A DNA stretch of 21,998 nt from a virus. The stretch spans positions 1-21,998 of the IMG/VR virus record IMGVR_UViG_3300032249_000501. One strand, given 5' to 3'. The first letter of the stretch is position 1, and the number at the start of each line of letters is the position of its first letter. The notes below the pieces were generated by a model. It was given only the letters and a program-made list of their open reading frames with translations. It was not told the DNA's origin and did no database searches. This document shows, one piece after another, positions 1 through 5,357 of this stretch. The translations under genes and the position numbers were made by a program.

Positions 1-12
1 AGGGAAAAGAAA

Positions 13-234
13 ATGAAAAAGAATATGAACAATCTCAACTATCTCTTCAATGCTATGCAATATGGTAAGTATGCTGGTTTTACTGGTGCTAATGGTAAGG
101 GCTATATCGGCACTATCAACAGCATCATGCGTGAAGATGGTAGTGGAAAGAATTGGATTGTTAATGTAACGTACAATATTAAGTATGCCGCTTCTGGTGC
201 GGTTACTGAAAACGTTTTCGTTCACGCTAACTAA
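13..234 (+). CDS. Hypothetical phage protein, 73 aa
   Basis: I do not recognise this protein. It is small and rich in Asn, Gly and Tyr, with no membrane segment, signal peptide or metal-binding motif. The ATG follows AGGGAAAAG at a normal ribosome-binding distance; a second in-frame ATG lies four codons later. It is the first gene of a run of very small genes ending near 831. The promoter would lie outside the window. Confidence 0.75.
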   Translation: MKKNMNNLNYLFNAMQYGKYAGFTGANGKGYIGTINSIMREDGSGKNWIVNVTYNIKYAASGAVTENVFVHAN

Positions 235-244
235 GGAATATAAT

Positions 245-454
245 ATGAATGTCGATTACCTCGCTGATCTGTTTATCATGTTTATGTGTTTCTCTATCAT
301 AGGTTACTACGTTGGACAATACCTTAATGTATATGTGCAAAGGTATAAGGATAAGAGAATGCACGACCAATTCATTCGCAAGGGATTCACTGTAATGAAA
401 GATGACAATGGTAAGGAATGGTATGTAGGATATGGCTGGCCCTACGATAACTAA
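245..454 (+). CDS. Small membrane protein, 69 aa
   Basis: A hydrophobic segment at about residues 7-27 (IMFMCFSIIGYYVG) is followed by a charged tail with several Lys and Arg, suggesting a single-pass inner-membrane peptide. The ATG at 245 is chosen because AAGGAA lies just upstream (235-240) and the previous gene stops at 234; an in-frame ATG at 185 would overlap that gene by 50 bases. Function unknown. Confidence 0.72.
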   Translation: MNVDYLADLFIMFMCFSIIGYYVGQYLNVYVQRYKDKRMHDQFIRKGFTVMKDDNGKEWYVGYGWPYDN

Positions 455-471
455 ATATAAGGAATGCACGG

Positions 472-585
472 ATGTATAATCTAGACTTTGTTAGTGTGGC
501 TGTTGGATATGTTGTAGGTGTAGCATTGTGCTATACTACCATGCACATGATCTATACCATGGAGAATGCTGACGATGATACGTGA
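472..585 (+). CDS. Membrane micropeptide, 37 aa
   Basis: A 37-residue peptide starting MYNLDFVSVAVGYVVGV, almost wholly hydrophobic up to residue 29 and ending in acidic residues (ENADDDT). GGA at 461-463 gives a suitable ribosome site. It continues the chain of membrane micropeptides and overlaps the next by 11 bases. Function unknown; it is called on start, ribosome site and compact spacing only. Confidence 0.55.
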   Translation: MYNLDFVSVAVGYVVGVALCYTTMHMIYTMENADDDT

Positions 586-655
586 ACGCATGTATACTAT
601 ATGGGGATTATCTTTCTTATTTGGATGCGTGTTGACGTATGTCGTTACTAGGTAA
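575..655 (+). CDS. Membrane micropeptide, 26 aa
   Basis: A 26-residue peptide (begins MIRERMYTIWGLSFLFG) with a basic N-terminus and one hydrophobic segment. GGAG at 561-564 is well placed for the ATG at 575, inside the end of the previous gene, so translation is probably coupled. An internal ATG at 590 would give 21 residues. Function unknown. Confidence 0.45.
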   Translation: MIRERMYTIWGLSFLFGCVLTYVVTR

Positions 656-663
656 ATAAAAAC

Positions 664-831
664 ATGAGAGACATAGATACACTCACGCTGCAACACGAAT
701 TGCTTCGTTCTCAAGAAGCTCTTGAGAAGTGTACGAATGATCAGAGTAGACTGATGTACAGGTTGTATATCAAAGAACTTGCCTCTGAACTTTTGTACAG
801 ATATAGGGAAAGCAAACTTCAAGCTGGCTGA
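664..831 (+). CDS. Hypothetical protein, 55 aa, helical
   Basis: Residues 8-50 have regularly spaced Leu and many charged residues (LQHELLRSQEALEKC), consistent with a coiled coil or helical hairpin. The ribosome site is weak (AGG at 650-652). It is the last gene before the first four-arm intergenic element, which begins two bases after its stop. Function unknown. Confidence 0.6.
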   Translation: MRDIDTLTLQHELLRSQEALEKCTNDQSRLMYRLYIKELASELLYRYRESKLQAG

Positions 832-832
832 T

Positions 833-914
833 CGTAAACCCTTATCCAATAAGGACTTAGGACAAATCCGGCGGGCCGCATTTTTCGTAACTCCTTATCT
901 ACCATAGACTTACG
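833..914 (+). repeat. Four-arm intergenic element, copy 1
   Basis: Order of parts: arm 1 (GTAAACCCTTAT, 834-845), arm 2 (ATAAGGACTTAG, 849-860), GC core (GCGGGCCG, 871-878), arm 3 (CGTAACTCCTTAT, 886-898), arm 4 (ACTTACG, 908-914). Arms 2 and 3 are near-perfect inverted repeats around the core. This copy is the farthest from a following promoter (about 127 bp to a weak -35 at 1026). Confidence 0.85.
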
Positions 915-921
915 ACGATTT

Positions 922-962
922 GCAAAATGCAATGCAAAATGCTACACATTGCAGCAAAATGC
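922..962 (+). repeat. Three direct repeats of GCAAAATGC
   Basis: GCAAAATGC occurs at 922-930, 934-942 and 954-962, with start-to-start distances of 12 and 20 bases, close to one and two helical turns. The repeats lie between element copy 1 and the gene at 1076. An operator or iteron-like protein site is possible; nothing else supports a replication origin. Confidence 0.6.
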
Positions 963-1025
963 AACACTGCCAATCTGGCATCGTCATTTCTGATCTAGAA
1001 AACAAGCCAAAAAATATTTCTCGGT

Positions 1026-1053
1026 TTGGCACGGAAGGTGCATTATATATAGG
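1026..1053 (+). promoter_or_regulatory. Weak candidate promoter for the gene at 1076
   Basis: TTGGCA (1026-1031), 16 bases, then TATAGG (1048-1053). It is the only reasonable sigma-70 match between element copy 1 and the ATG at 1076. The -10 is poor. Confidence 0.3.
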
Positions 1054-1075
1054 TATAAGAAAGAGAGAGTTAGAT

Positions 1076-1276
1076 ATGAGAAAGTCAGTTTCAGTTCAGA
1101 ACTTCACCAAGTCCCTTCCCCCGATTTTCACGCATGACCATATGGTCTACATGAATAATGGCAAGGTTTACCGTGTTTACCGTCAAAGTTCAGACTACGG
1201 TGTGCATGAGTATATGCGTTCTCAGGGTTTCGATCCTAAGAATATCGTAAGAATCGATCTGGTTCCTGCAAAATAG
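1076..1276 (+). CDS. Hypothetical protein, 66 aa
   Basis: Not recognised. The C-terminal half, with a YMNNGKVYRVYR strand pattern and SQGFDPKNIVRIDLV, looks like a small mixed alpha/beta domain. The ATG at 1076 is preferred over an in-frame ATG at 920, because a purine-rich ribosome site (AAGAAAGAGAGAG) precedes it and the 920-1075 stretch is made of direct repeats and low-complexity codons. Probably a single-gene unit. Confidence 0.7.
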   Translation: MRKSVSVQNFTKSLPPIFTHDHMVYMNNGKVYRVYRQSSDYGVHEYMRSQGFDPKNIVRIDLVPAK

Positions 1277-1279
1277 GGG

Positions 1280-1307
1280 TTGACAACTAAAAACAAGCTG
1301 GTATAAT
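1280..1307 (+). promoter_or_regulatory. Sigma-70-type promoter
   Basis: TTGACA (1280-1285), 16-base spacer, TATAAT (1302-1307), 26 bases before the ATG at 1333. One of the few strong promoters here without the CCGAT spacer motif. Confidence 0.85.
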
Positions 1308-1332
1308 ACAAACACAAGAAAGAGAGAATAGA

Positions 1333-1647
1333 ATGAAAACGAAGTTCCCCATCATCGAAAATGCCAAGCGTCAAGCCCGTATGTGTTTTCTTGGTATCGC
1401 CATCCCCACAGAAGTCAAGAATATCGACGGTGAGATGGTTCAAGTCGAAAAGGTAATCAAGTTCAATCGTACTGCCCTGAAAAACATGGGTAAGGTTAAG
1501 GCCGATAGTGTCGATCCGCGATTCGTTGGCGGTGAAGATAAGATGCGGTTCAAGGTTGGAAAGCCGGGAAGTGCTGAACGTGTTGAAGCACTTGTCGCAC
1601 AGTATGCTAGTCTTGCTGAAGATGAAATGTCACCCTTTGAGGATTGA
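1333..1647 (+). CDS. Hypothetical phage protein, 104 aa
   Basis: Soluble, mixed-charge protein with no recognised domain. The N-terminal part (to about residue 45) is Lys/Val-rich and strand-like; the C-terminus is acidic (AEDEMSPFED). It follows a consensus promoter and a GAAAGAGAGA ribosome site, so it is probably well expressed, and it heads a three-gene operon (1333, 1650, 1838). Function unknown. Confidence 0.8.
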   Translation: MKTKFPIIENAKRQARMCFLGIAIPTEVKNIDGEMVQVEKVIKFNRTALKNMGKVKADSVDPRFVGGEDKMRFKVGKPGSAERVEALVAQYASLAEDEMSPFED

Positions 1648-1649
1648 AA

Positions 1650-1835
1650 ATGGATACGTTAACATTCAAAGAAGTTGTAAAGATGGCTCGTGAAAATGAT
1701 TTGCATATTCTTATTAGGTCTGAAGGATATGCGTTGTGTGATGATCAATTGGAAACTTTGGTAATCACTAGTAGTCTGCGTAAGCTGGTATGGTATATTA
1801 ACAACTGCGAAATTCTTGGAATCATAAAGGTATAA
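1650..1835 (+). CDS. Hypothetical protein, 61 aa
   Basis: Begins MDTLTFKEVVKMARENDLHI. Not recognised. The ATG at 1650 has GAGG (1639-1642) at the right distance; a TTG at 1644 is in frame but too close to it. The start lies two bases after the stop of the preceding gene, so translation is likely coupled. Confidence 0.7.
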   Translation: MDTLTFKEVVKMARENDLHILIRSEGYALCDDQLETLVITSSLRKLVWYINNCEILGIIKV

Positions 1836-1837
1836 AC

Positions 1838-2065
1838 ATGAGCAAGTATAACGGCTATGCAAATTATCAAACGTGGAATGTATGCTTGTGGATTGGTAAC
1901 GATGAGGGGCTGTACAATTTCGCAAAGGGTTGTGATGATTATGCCGAATTTGTGGAAGCTATGAGGGAAGATGGATGTCTTGAGACTCTAGACGGTGTGG
2001 CGTGGAATGATAGTGGAATCAACCTTGACGAAATGAAAGAATTCTGGGACGAAAGTTTTGCTTGA
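1838..2065 (+). CDS. Small conserved phage protein with NYQTWNV motif
   Basis: 75 aa. The N-terminus MSKYNGYANYQTWNVCLWIG, followed by ND..LY, matches a small family I recognise as recurring in phages and some bacteria (NYQTWNVALWI-type); I know of no proven function. Residues 30-75 are acidic and helical. The stop codon TGA (2063-2065) is embedded in the -35 box of the next promoter. Confidence 0.8.
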   Translation: MSKYNGYANYQTWNVCLWIGNDEGLYNFAKGCDDYAEFVEAMREDGCLETLDGVAWNDSGINLDEMKEFWDESFA

Positions 2066-2090
2066 CAAACGCCGATAATTGTAGTATACT
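2062..2090 (+). promoter_or_regulatory. Promoter with GCCGAT spacer motif
   Basis: TTGACA (2062-2067), 17-base spacer with GCCGAT at 2071-2076, TATACT (2085-2090). The -35 overlaps the end of the preceding gene (GCT TGA). Confidence 0.85.
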
Positions 2091-2115
2091 GGAAGAAACC
2101 CACTAAGGAGAAAGT

Positions 2116-2517
2116 ATGAACGATCTGTTTGTTATGCTGTGCTGTTTGATGATTGCTTGCGGCCTTATTATTGCTGCTATTCTATATGCTACATATGGGG
2201 GTGTGCATGGTTCACTTGTTGATTCTAATATTGGTAGTGTTTACAATTTTCGATACCTCCAACCATTGACCGGAACATATGAGCGTTATCTTGCCAAGGT
2301 AATTGCTAAACGTGATATGAAAGATTATATTCATAGGCTGAATGTAACGAGTGACTATCGCATTTTCGATAAAGAATTCAAGCGTACTAACACTCTTGTA
2401 ACGTGCGAACTGTCAAACGGTGATATTCGCAACTTCTATGCAGAACGTGTGCAGGATTGCTATCTCTCGTTTTTCGGTAAACTTTTGTACAGTACGGGCA
2501 TGGCCTGTATTTTCTGA
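2116..2517 (+). CDS. Membrane-anchored hypothetical protein, 133 aa
   Basis: Residues 4-26 form a strong transmembrane segment (LFVMLCCLMIACGLIIAAIL). The remaining ~105 residues are a soluble, probably cytoplasmic or periplasmic, domain with short charged strands (YLAKVIAKRD, CELSNGDIRNFYAERV). AAGGAG lies at the right distance. It is the sole gene of its unit, between a strong promoter and element copy 2. Function unknown. Confidence 0.8.
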   Translation: MNDLFVMLCCLMIACGLIIAAILYATYGGVHGSLVDSNIGSVYNFRYLQPLTGTYERYLAKVIAKRDMKDYIHRLNVTSDYRIFDKEFKRTNTLVTCELSNGDIRNFYAERVQDCYLSFFGKLLYSTGMACIF

Positions 2518-2533
2518 AAATTCTGGACTCGCT

Positions 2534-2614
2534 CTAAGTCTTTACCACATAAGGACTTAGGGTTAGTTCGGCGGGCCGCGTTTTTCGTAAGTCCTTATCT
2601 GACAACACTTTACG
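2534..2614 (+). repeat. Four-arm intergenic element, copy 2
   Basis: Arm 1 TAAGTCTTTA (2535-2544), arm 2 ATAAGGACTTAG (2549-2560), GC core GCGGGCCG (2571-2578), arm 3 CGTAAGTCCTTAT (2586-2598), arm 4 ACTTTACG (2607-2614). Arm 3 ends 67 bases before the -35 at 2666. Confidence 0.9.
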
Positions 2615-2665
2615 ACGCAGACGCGAACCTTACAGCATTGTAAGGAAAGAAATTCCAGATAGTGC

Positions 2666-2693
2666 TTGACAATGCCGATATACTCTGTATAAT
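2666..2693 (+). promoter_or_regulatory. Promoter with GCCGAT spacer motif
   Basis: TTGACA (2666-2671), GCCGAT at 2674-2679, TATAAT (2688-2693), spacer 16. One of three nearly identical promoters (with 5883 and 11121). Confidence 0.9.
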
Positions 2694-2716
2694 GAAAGCA
2701 CAAGGAGAAAGAAACC

Positions 2717-2893
2717 ATGCGATACGATTTTGATGATGTCAACGCGATTCTCTCCGCTCTTGCCGATGCGGACATTGTTGAGCCGGTTGTCGAGCCGATT
2801 GACGATCCTAGCGTGGAAATGAATTTTTGGGATTGGGCCGATGTTGTTGGTCTTGTTGACGAGTTTGTTCCAGAGGAGTATACTGATGCTTAG
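2717..2893 (+). CDS. Acidic hypothetical protein, 58 aa
   Basis: Begins MRYDFDDVNAILSALADADI; strongly acidic throughout, with an FWDW patch at 37-40. AAGGAGAAAG precedes the ATG. It is the first of three consecutive genes (2717, 2886, 2962) whose soluble members are very acidic. Such proteins in phages can mimic DNA or bind host enzymes, but nothing here proves that. Confidence 0.7.
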   Translation: MRYDFDDVNAILSALADADIVEPVVEPIDDPSVEMNFWDWADVVGLVDEFVPEEYTDA

Positions 2894-2957
2894 TGCTGTC
2901 GCGTTTCTTGTTTCTTACGTTGGACTTTTTTACATCGCTGCTACCATCAAGGACTAA
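2886..2957 (+). CDS. Membrane micropeptide, 23 aa
   Basis: A 23-residue hydrophobic peptide (MLSAVAFLVSYVGLFYIAAT then IKD) that is a single membrane span. GAGGAG at 2873-2878 sits 7 bases before its ATG, inside the end of the previous gene, which it overlaps by 8 bases; the overlap implies coupled translation. The next gene starts four bases after its stop. The strong ribosome site makes it more credible than its length suggests. Confidence 0.6.
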   Translation: MLSAVAFLVSYVGLFYIAATIKD

Positions 2958-2961
2958 TAAC

Positions 2962-3207
2962 ATGAGTCACCCCGATCCGTCTTACGATTTCGACAACTCT
3001 TTTGAGGATGATAACATGGAATACCACGACGATACCACCGATGCGAACTACGATGATTACAACGACTTCAATGACGGTTACGATGATAGCATGGATGGGG
3101 ATTTTGATTCAGCCATGCGTGATGCGGGATTTGGAACAGATGAAAACTATGGGCATTACGGGGATGATATCGACGCATTCCACGATTACTATGGGGAGGA
3201 TTACTAA
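2962..3207 (+). CDS. Extremely acidic low-complexity protein, 81 aa
   Basis: Nearly half the residues are Asp or Glu, with many Tyr, Asn and Gly (for example NYDDYNDFNDGYDD), and almost no Lys or Arg. Probably intrinsically disordered; a nucleic-acid mimic or binder of a basic host protein is a fair guess but unproven. AAGGA at 2949-2953 supports the ATG at 2962; an in-frame extension to 2893 would overlap the micropeptide gene entirely. Confidence 0.75.
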   Translation: MSHPDPSYDFDNSFEDDNMEYHDDTTDANYDDYNDFNDGYDDSMDGDFDSAMRDAGFGTDENYGHYGDDIDAFHDYYGEDY

Positions 3208-3560
3208 TGAGTAATACTATTGAAGTAAAGCGTCGAAAGGTTTTTATAGTTGGCGATATGACTTTTAGCAGTATGTTAAAAGCCCGCGATTATCTAAAAG
3301 AATATCCATATGAATACAAAGGAAAGAGATATAGTTCTAAGACCCAAATTAAATATCTTATAGACAAAGAAAAAAGATATGAACTAGATGAAGTATTTAA
3401 AAAGTACGCGGCAGTAGACATTGAATTTTTTAATAAGCGTTATGTTGATAATTATTATGGAAATAAATTGATAGAAGTGCTTTCTAATGCAGATTTTCAT
3501 AAAGATAGCTTGCGTATTGTTGAAAAGTATAATAAACTTATAGGACTATATGATGTATAA
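3207..3560 (+). CDS. Hypothetical protein, 117 aa, basic
   Basis: A Lys/Tyr-rich protein (MSNTIEVKRRKVFIVG, then EYKGKRYSSKTQIKYLIDK) with no clear domain. Its ATG shares a base with the previous stop. Codon use is AT-rich (AGA, TTA, ATA), unlike the genes before it, suggesting a different origin. The segment around residues 38-52 reads like a short helix-turn-helix-type stretch, but the match is too weak to call. Confidence 0.7.
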   Translation: MSNTIEVKRRKVFIVGDMTFSSMLKARDYLKEYPYEYKGKRYSSKTQIKYLIDKEKRYELDEVFKKYAAVDIEFFNKRYVDNYYGNKLIEVLSNADFHKDSLRIVEKYNKLIGLYDV

Positions 3561-3771
3561 AAAAACTGTACAATTCGATAACAACTACTCCGCGAGTGTT
3601 GTATGTAATGATATGAGTTATGGTGGGGATCGCGGATTGTTCGAAGTTGCAATCTTATATAACAATGAAATTACATATGATACTCCAATTACTAAGGGTG
3701 TGGTGGGATTTCTTGATTTTCAAGGTGTAGCAGACACATTCAAACAAATTGAAAAACTTCCGCGACGTTAG
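3550..3771 (+). CDS. Hypothetical protein, 73 aa
   Basis: Beta-rich protein (YKKTVQFDNNYSASVVCND, GLFEVAILYNNEI) ending in a helix (FQGVADTFKQIEKL). Overlaps the preceding gene by 11 bases; ATGs at 3550 and 3553 are both possible. Resembles small phage proteins annotated only as hypothetical. Last gene of its operon, directly before element copy 3. Confidence 0.7.
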   Translation: MMYKKTVQFDNNYSASVVCNDMSYGGDRGLFEVAILYNNEITYDTPITKGVVGFLDFQGVADTFKQIEKLPRR

Positions 3772-3773
3772 AC

Positions 3774-3853
3774 GCAAACCCTTGTGGCATAAGGACTTAC
3801 GACGCGGGGGGCGGGCAAAATTTGTCATAAGTCTTTACGTACCAACAACTTAG
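3774..3853 (+). repeat. Four-arm intergenic element, copy 3
   Basis: Arm 1 AAACCCTT (3776-3783), arm 2 ATAAGGACTTACG (3789-3801), GC core GGCGGGC (3810-3816), arm 3 CATAAGTCTTTAC (3826-3838), arm 4 ACTTAG (3848-3853). Arm 3 ends 41 bases before the -35 at 3880. Confidence 0.88.
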
Positions 3854-3879
3854 AGCAAGTTTTCTTCTAAAGAAAATGG

Positions 3880-3908
3880 TTGACACTGGTCGATATGTAT
3901 GGTAGGAT
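3880..3908 (+). promoter_or_regulatory. Promoter with CGAT spacer motif
   Basis: TTGACA (3880-3885), CGAT at 3891-3894, TAGGAT (3903-3908), spacer 17. Drives 3929 and probably 4124. Confidence 0.75.
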
Positions 3909-3928
3909 GGTAGTCTGGAGGGCAAACT

Positions 3929-4072
3929 ATGAAAGATAGTGAATATATACAACCTGAGAGTGAAACGATAGATTGGCTAGTTTACGCAGAATACATAGCT
4001 TACCAACTTGGGCAAATTAGGCAAGATGTGAAAGATGTGATGGATGAACAGAATGGGAAAGTATCACCCTAA
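3929..4072 (+). CDS. Hypothetical protein, 47 aa
   Basis: Begins MKDSEYIQPESETIDWL; acidic and probably helical in its second half (GQIRQDVKDVMDEQ). The GGAGGG ribosome site (3917-3922) is strong and follows the promoter directly. Function unknown. Confidence 0.65.
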   Translation: MKDSEYIQPESETIDWLVYAEYIAYQLGQIRQDVKDVMDEQNGKVSP

Positions 4073-4123
4073 GTAAACGGGTCAGAAGCTTTTGCGAGTA
4101 GTCAGCTAAAAGGAGAACTTTTT

Positions 4124-4285
4124 ATGAAGAATGTTCATGTTTATGACATTAGGACTGAGGATGGTGAGAGTCTGCAAGACTTGATTATTCCTATGGATAT
4201 GGAATACGAGTGGATGGATGTTTTTGAGAAAGTTCAAGGGGCATATCTTGACAACGTAGACAGTTATAGCTATACTGAGGTCTGA
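4124..4285 (+). CDS. Acidic hypothetical protein, 53 aa
   Basis: Begins MKNVHVYDIRTEDGESLQDL; acidic, Tyr-rich, no motif recognised. AAAAGGAG is well placed before the ATG at 4124. It lies 51 bases after the 47-aa gene and precedes the tRNA array. Confidence 0.65.
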   Translation: MKNVHVYDIRTEDGESLQDLIIPMDMEYEWMDVFEKVQGAYLDNVDSYSYTEV

Positions 4286-4366
4286 GAAGACTGCGGGCCG
4301 CTGACAGAATGATATCAAAGAAGTCGCGGTTAAATGCAAAGCCGAGTATGGCATAACCCGCAAGCT
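4286..4366 (+). other. Short spacer with GC core remnant and hairpin before tRNA-Lys
   Basis: GCGGGCCG (4293-4300) repeats the core of the four-arm elements, but the arms are missing. An imperfect stem (GCGGTTA at 4325-4331 with TAACCCGC at 4354-4361) follows just before the tRNA. It could be a decayed element or a processing hairpin. Confidence 0.35.
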
Positions 4367-4439
4367 GGGTCATTAGCTCAATTGGCAGAGCAGCAAACTT
4401 TTAATTTGTAGGTTGAAGGTTCGACTCCTTCATGACCCA
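4367..4439 (+). tRNA. tRNA-Lys (UUU)
   Basis: Acceptor GGGTCAT/ATGACCC, D-arm GCTC/GAGC, anticodon stem GCAAA/TTTGT around loop CTTTTAA (anticodon TTT), T-arm GAAGG TTCGACT CCTTC, discriminator A. No encoded CCA. It would read AAA and AAG, which are frequent in the AT-rich genes. Confidence 0.95.
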
Positions 4440-4468
4440 TTGACATTAAGGATAATAGTGAGTATAAT
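4440..4468 (+). promoter_or_regulatory. Strong promoter directly after tRNA-Lys
   Basis: TTGACA (4440-4445), 17-base spacer, TATAAT (4463-4468). It starts one base after the tRNA and should drive 4513, 4754 and the following tRNA array. Confidence 0.85.
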
Positions 4469-4512
4469 ATGAGGATGCGGCGTATTCACAAATATGAGTT
4501 AAGGAGCAGGCT

Positions 4513-4767
4513 ATGTCATGGCGAGATGAATTCTTCTTTTATAAGGGCTACAATTGTAGAATCGAACATGATTATGAGGAAGACAATGTTAAGGCATGGC
4601 ATATTGTCATTGATCAATTTGGTAAAGAAATTACTGCGGATATAACTCCATATGATAGTTCTCCAGAAGTTTTACGTTTGTGGATTGACGCTGGTATGCC
4701 TAGTCGTACTGGTTCTGGACCACTTCGTCGTGAAGATTTGGAGAAGATGATCTATGAACGAGCCTAA
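4513..4767 (+). CDS. Hypothetical phage protein, 84 aa
   Basis: Begins MSWRDEFFFYKGYNCRIEHD. The pattern YKGYNCRIE, then AWHIVID and LWIDAGMP resembles small phage proteins with a beta-hairpin N-terminus and a short C-terminal helix; I do not know a function. AAGGAG at 4500-4505 supports the start. Lies between the first tRNA and the other five. Confidence 0.75.
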   Translation: MSWRDEFFFYKGYNCRIEHDYEEDNVKAWHIVIDQFGKEITADITPYDSSPEVLRLWIDAGMPSRTGSGPLRREDLEKMIYERA

Positions 4768-4909
4768 CGTCTACCATATCTATAACGAATATGTATTGGG
4801 CGAAGTAGATTACTACGAGGACTTGGAAGATAATCCAAGAGAGGAACTCATGGAGTATGATGACTCTGATGAGTGGTACAACATTGATGAATCGGAGGCT
4901 GACGTTTGA
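4754..4909 (+). CDS. Acidic hypothetical protein, 51 aa
   Basis: Begins MNEPNVYHIYNEYVLGEVDY; the rest is mostly Asp/Glu/Tyr (DLEDNPREELMEYDDSDEWY). Overlaps the preceding gene by 14 bases, with GGAG in its coding end as ribosome site. It ends 11 bases before tRNA-Thr. It belongs with the other small acidic proteins of this region. Confidence 0.6.
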   Translation: MNEPNVYHIYNEYVLGEVDYYEDLEDNPREELMEYDDSDEWYNIDESEADV

Positions 4910-4920
4910 GTTGCGATGGT

Positions 4921-4992
4921 GTCGATGTAGCACAACGGTAGTGCAACTGATTTGTAATCAGTAGGTTGAAGGTTCAAATCCTTTCGTCGGCT
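4921..4992 (+). tRNA. tRNA-Thr (UGU)
   Basis: Acceptor GTCGATG/CGTCGGC (two G-U pairs), D-arm GCAC/GTGC, anticodon stem ACTGA/TCAGT around TTTGTAA (anticodon TGT at 4953-4955), T-arm GAAGG TTCAAAT CCTTT, discriminator T. Confidence 0.93.
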
Positions 4993-4993
4993 C

Positions 4994-5064
4994 TCCGAGA
5001 TGGTGAAACGGTATCACAGTTGACTTTGGATCAACTTTTCTACGTTCGAATCGTAGTCTCGGAA
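4994..5064 (+). tRNA. tRNA-Gln (UUG)
   Basis: Acceptor TCCGAGA/TCTCGGA, D-arm GTGA/TCAC, anticodon stem GTTGA/TCAAC around CTTTGGA (anticodon TTG), T-arm CTACG TTCGAAT CGTAG, discriminator A. Only one base separates it from tRNA-Thr, so the two are processed from one transcript. Confidence 0.94.
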
Positions 5065-5070
5065 CTATGA

Positions 5071-5142
5071 ACACAGGTAGCATAGTGGTAGTGCCGCAAA
5101 CTGTTAATTTGCTCTGCGTAGGTTCGAATCCTACCCTGTGTG
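5071..5142 (+). tRNA. tRNA-Asn (GUU)
   Basis: Acceptor ACACAGG/CCTGTGT, D-arm GCAT/GTGC, anticodon stem GCAAA/TTTGC around CTGTTAA (anticodon GTT), T-arm GTAGG TTCGAAT CCTAC, discriminator G. Confidence 0.94.
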
Positions 5143-5146
5143 TTTT

Positions 5147-5218
5147 GGCCCCATTGTATAACGGCTAGTACGCCACCCTTTCAAGGTGGAGATCGGAGTT
5201 CGATTCTCCGTGGGGTCA
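5147..5218 (+). tRNA. tRNA-Glu (UUC)
   Basis: Acceptor GGCCCCA/TGGGGTC, D-arm GTAT/GTAC, anticodon stem CCACC/GGTGG around CTTTCAA (anticodon TTC at 5180-5182), T-arm GGAG TTCGATT CTCC, discriminator A. Confidence 0.94.
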
Positions 5219-5220
5219 TT

Positions 5221-5309
5221 GGCTGAATGGCAGAGCGGTCTAATGCAGCGGTTTACTAAACCGCCGATCCTTTAACTGGGGTCCGTGGGTTCGAATCCTA
5301 CTTCAGCCG
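5221..5309 (+). tRNA. tRNA-Ser with ACU anticodon (unusual A34)
   Basis: Long variable arm (GATCC/GGGTC stem) and discriminator G, as expected for serine. Acceptor GGCTGAA/TTCAGCC, anticodon stem GCGGT/ACCGC around TTACTAA, T-arm GTGGG TTCGAAT CCTAC. The anticodon is ACT (5255-5257), where bacterial AGY-reading serine tRNAs normally have GCT. A34 is rare in bacteria outside tRNA-Arg(ACG). Confidence 0.9.
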
Positions 5310-5339
5310 TTGAACATTTTTGTCTTTTATGTGTATATA
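5310..5339 (+). promoter_or_regulatory. Candidate promoter for the HNH gene
   Basis: TTGAAC (5310-5315), 18-base spacer, TATATA (5334-5339), followed by AGGAGA and the ATG at 5358. Weaker than the phage's main promoters and without CCGAT. Confidence 0.5.
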
Positions 5340-5357
5340 TTGGTGTAGGAGACAAGA

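Noticed and set aside
481-849. A 122-codon open frame on the minus strand
   Set aside because: It covers three well-spaced + strand small genes and reads into the four-arm element; no ribosome site or domain.
4293-4300. GCGGGCCG as a ninth four-arm element
   Set aside because: Only the core is present; none of the four arms can be found, so it is at most a remnant.
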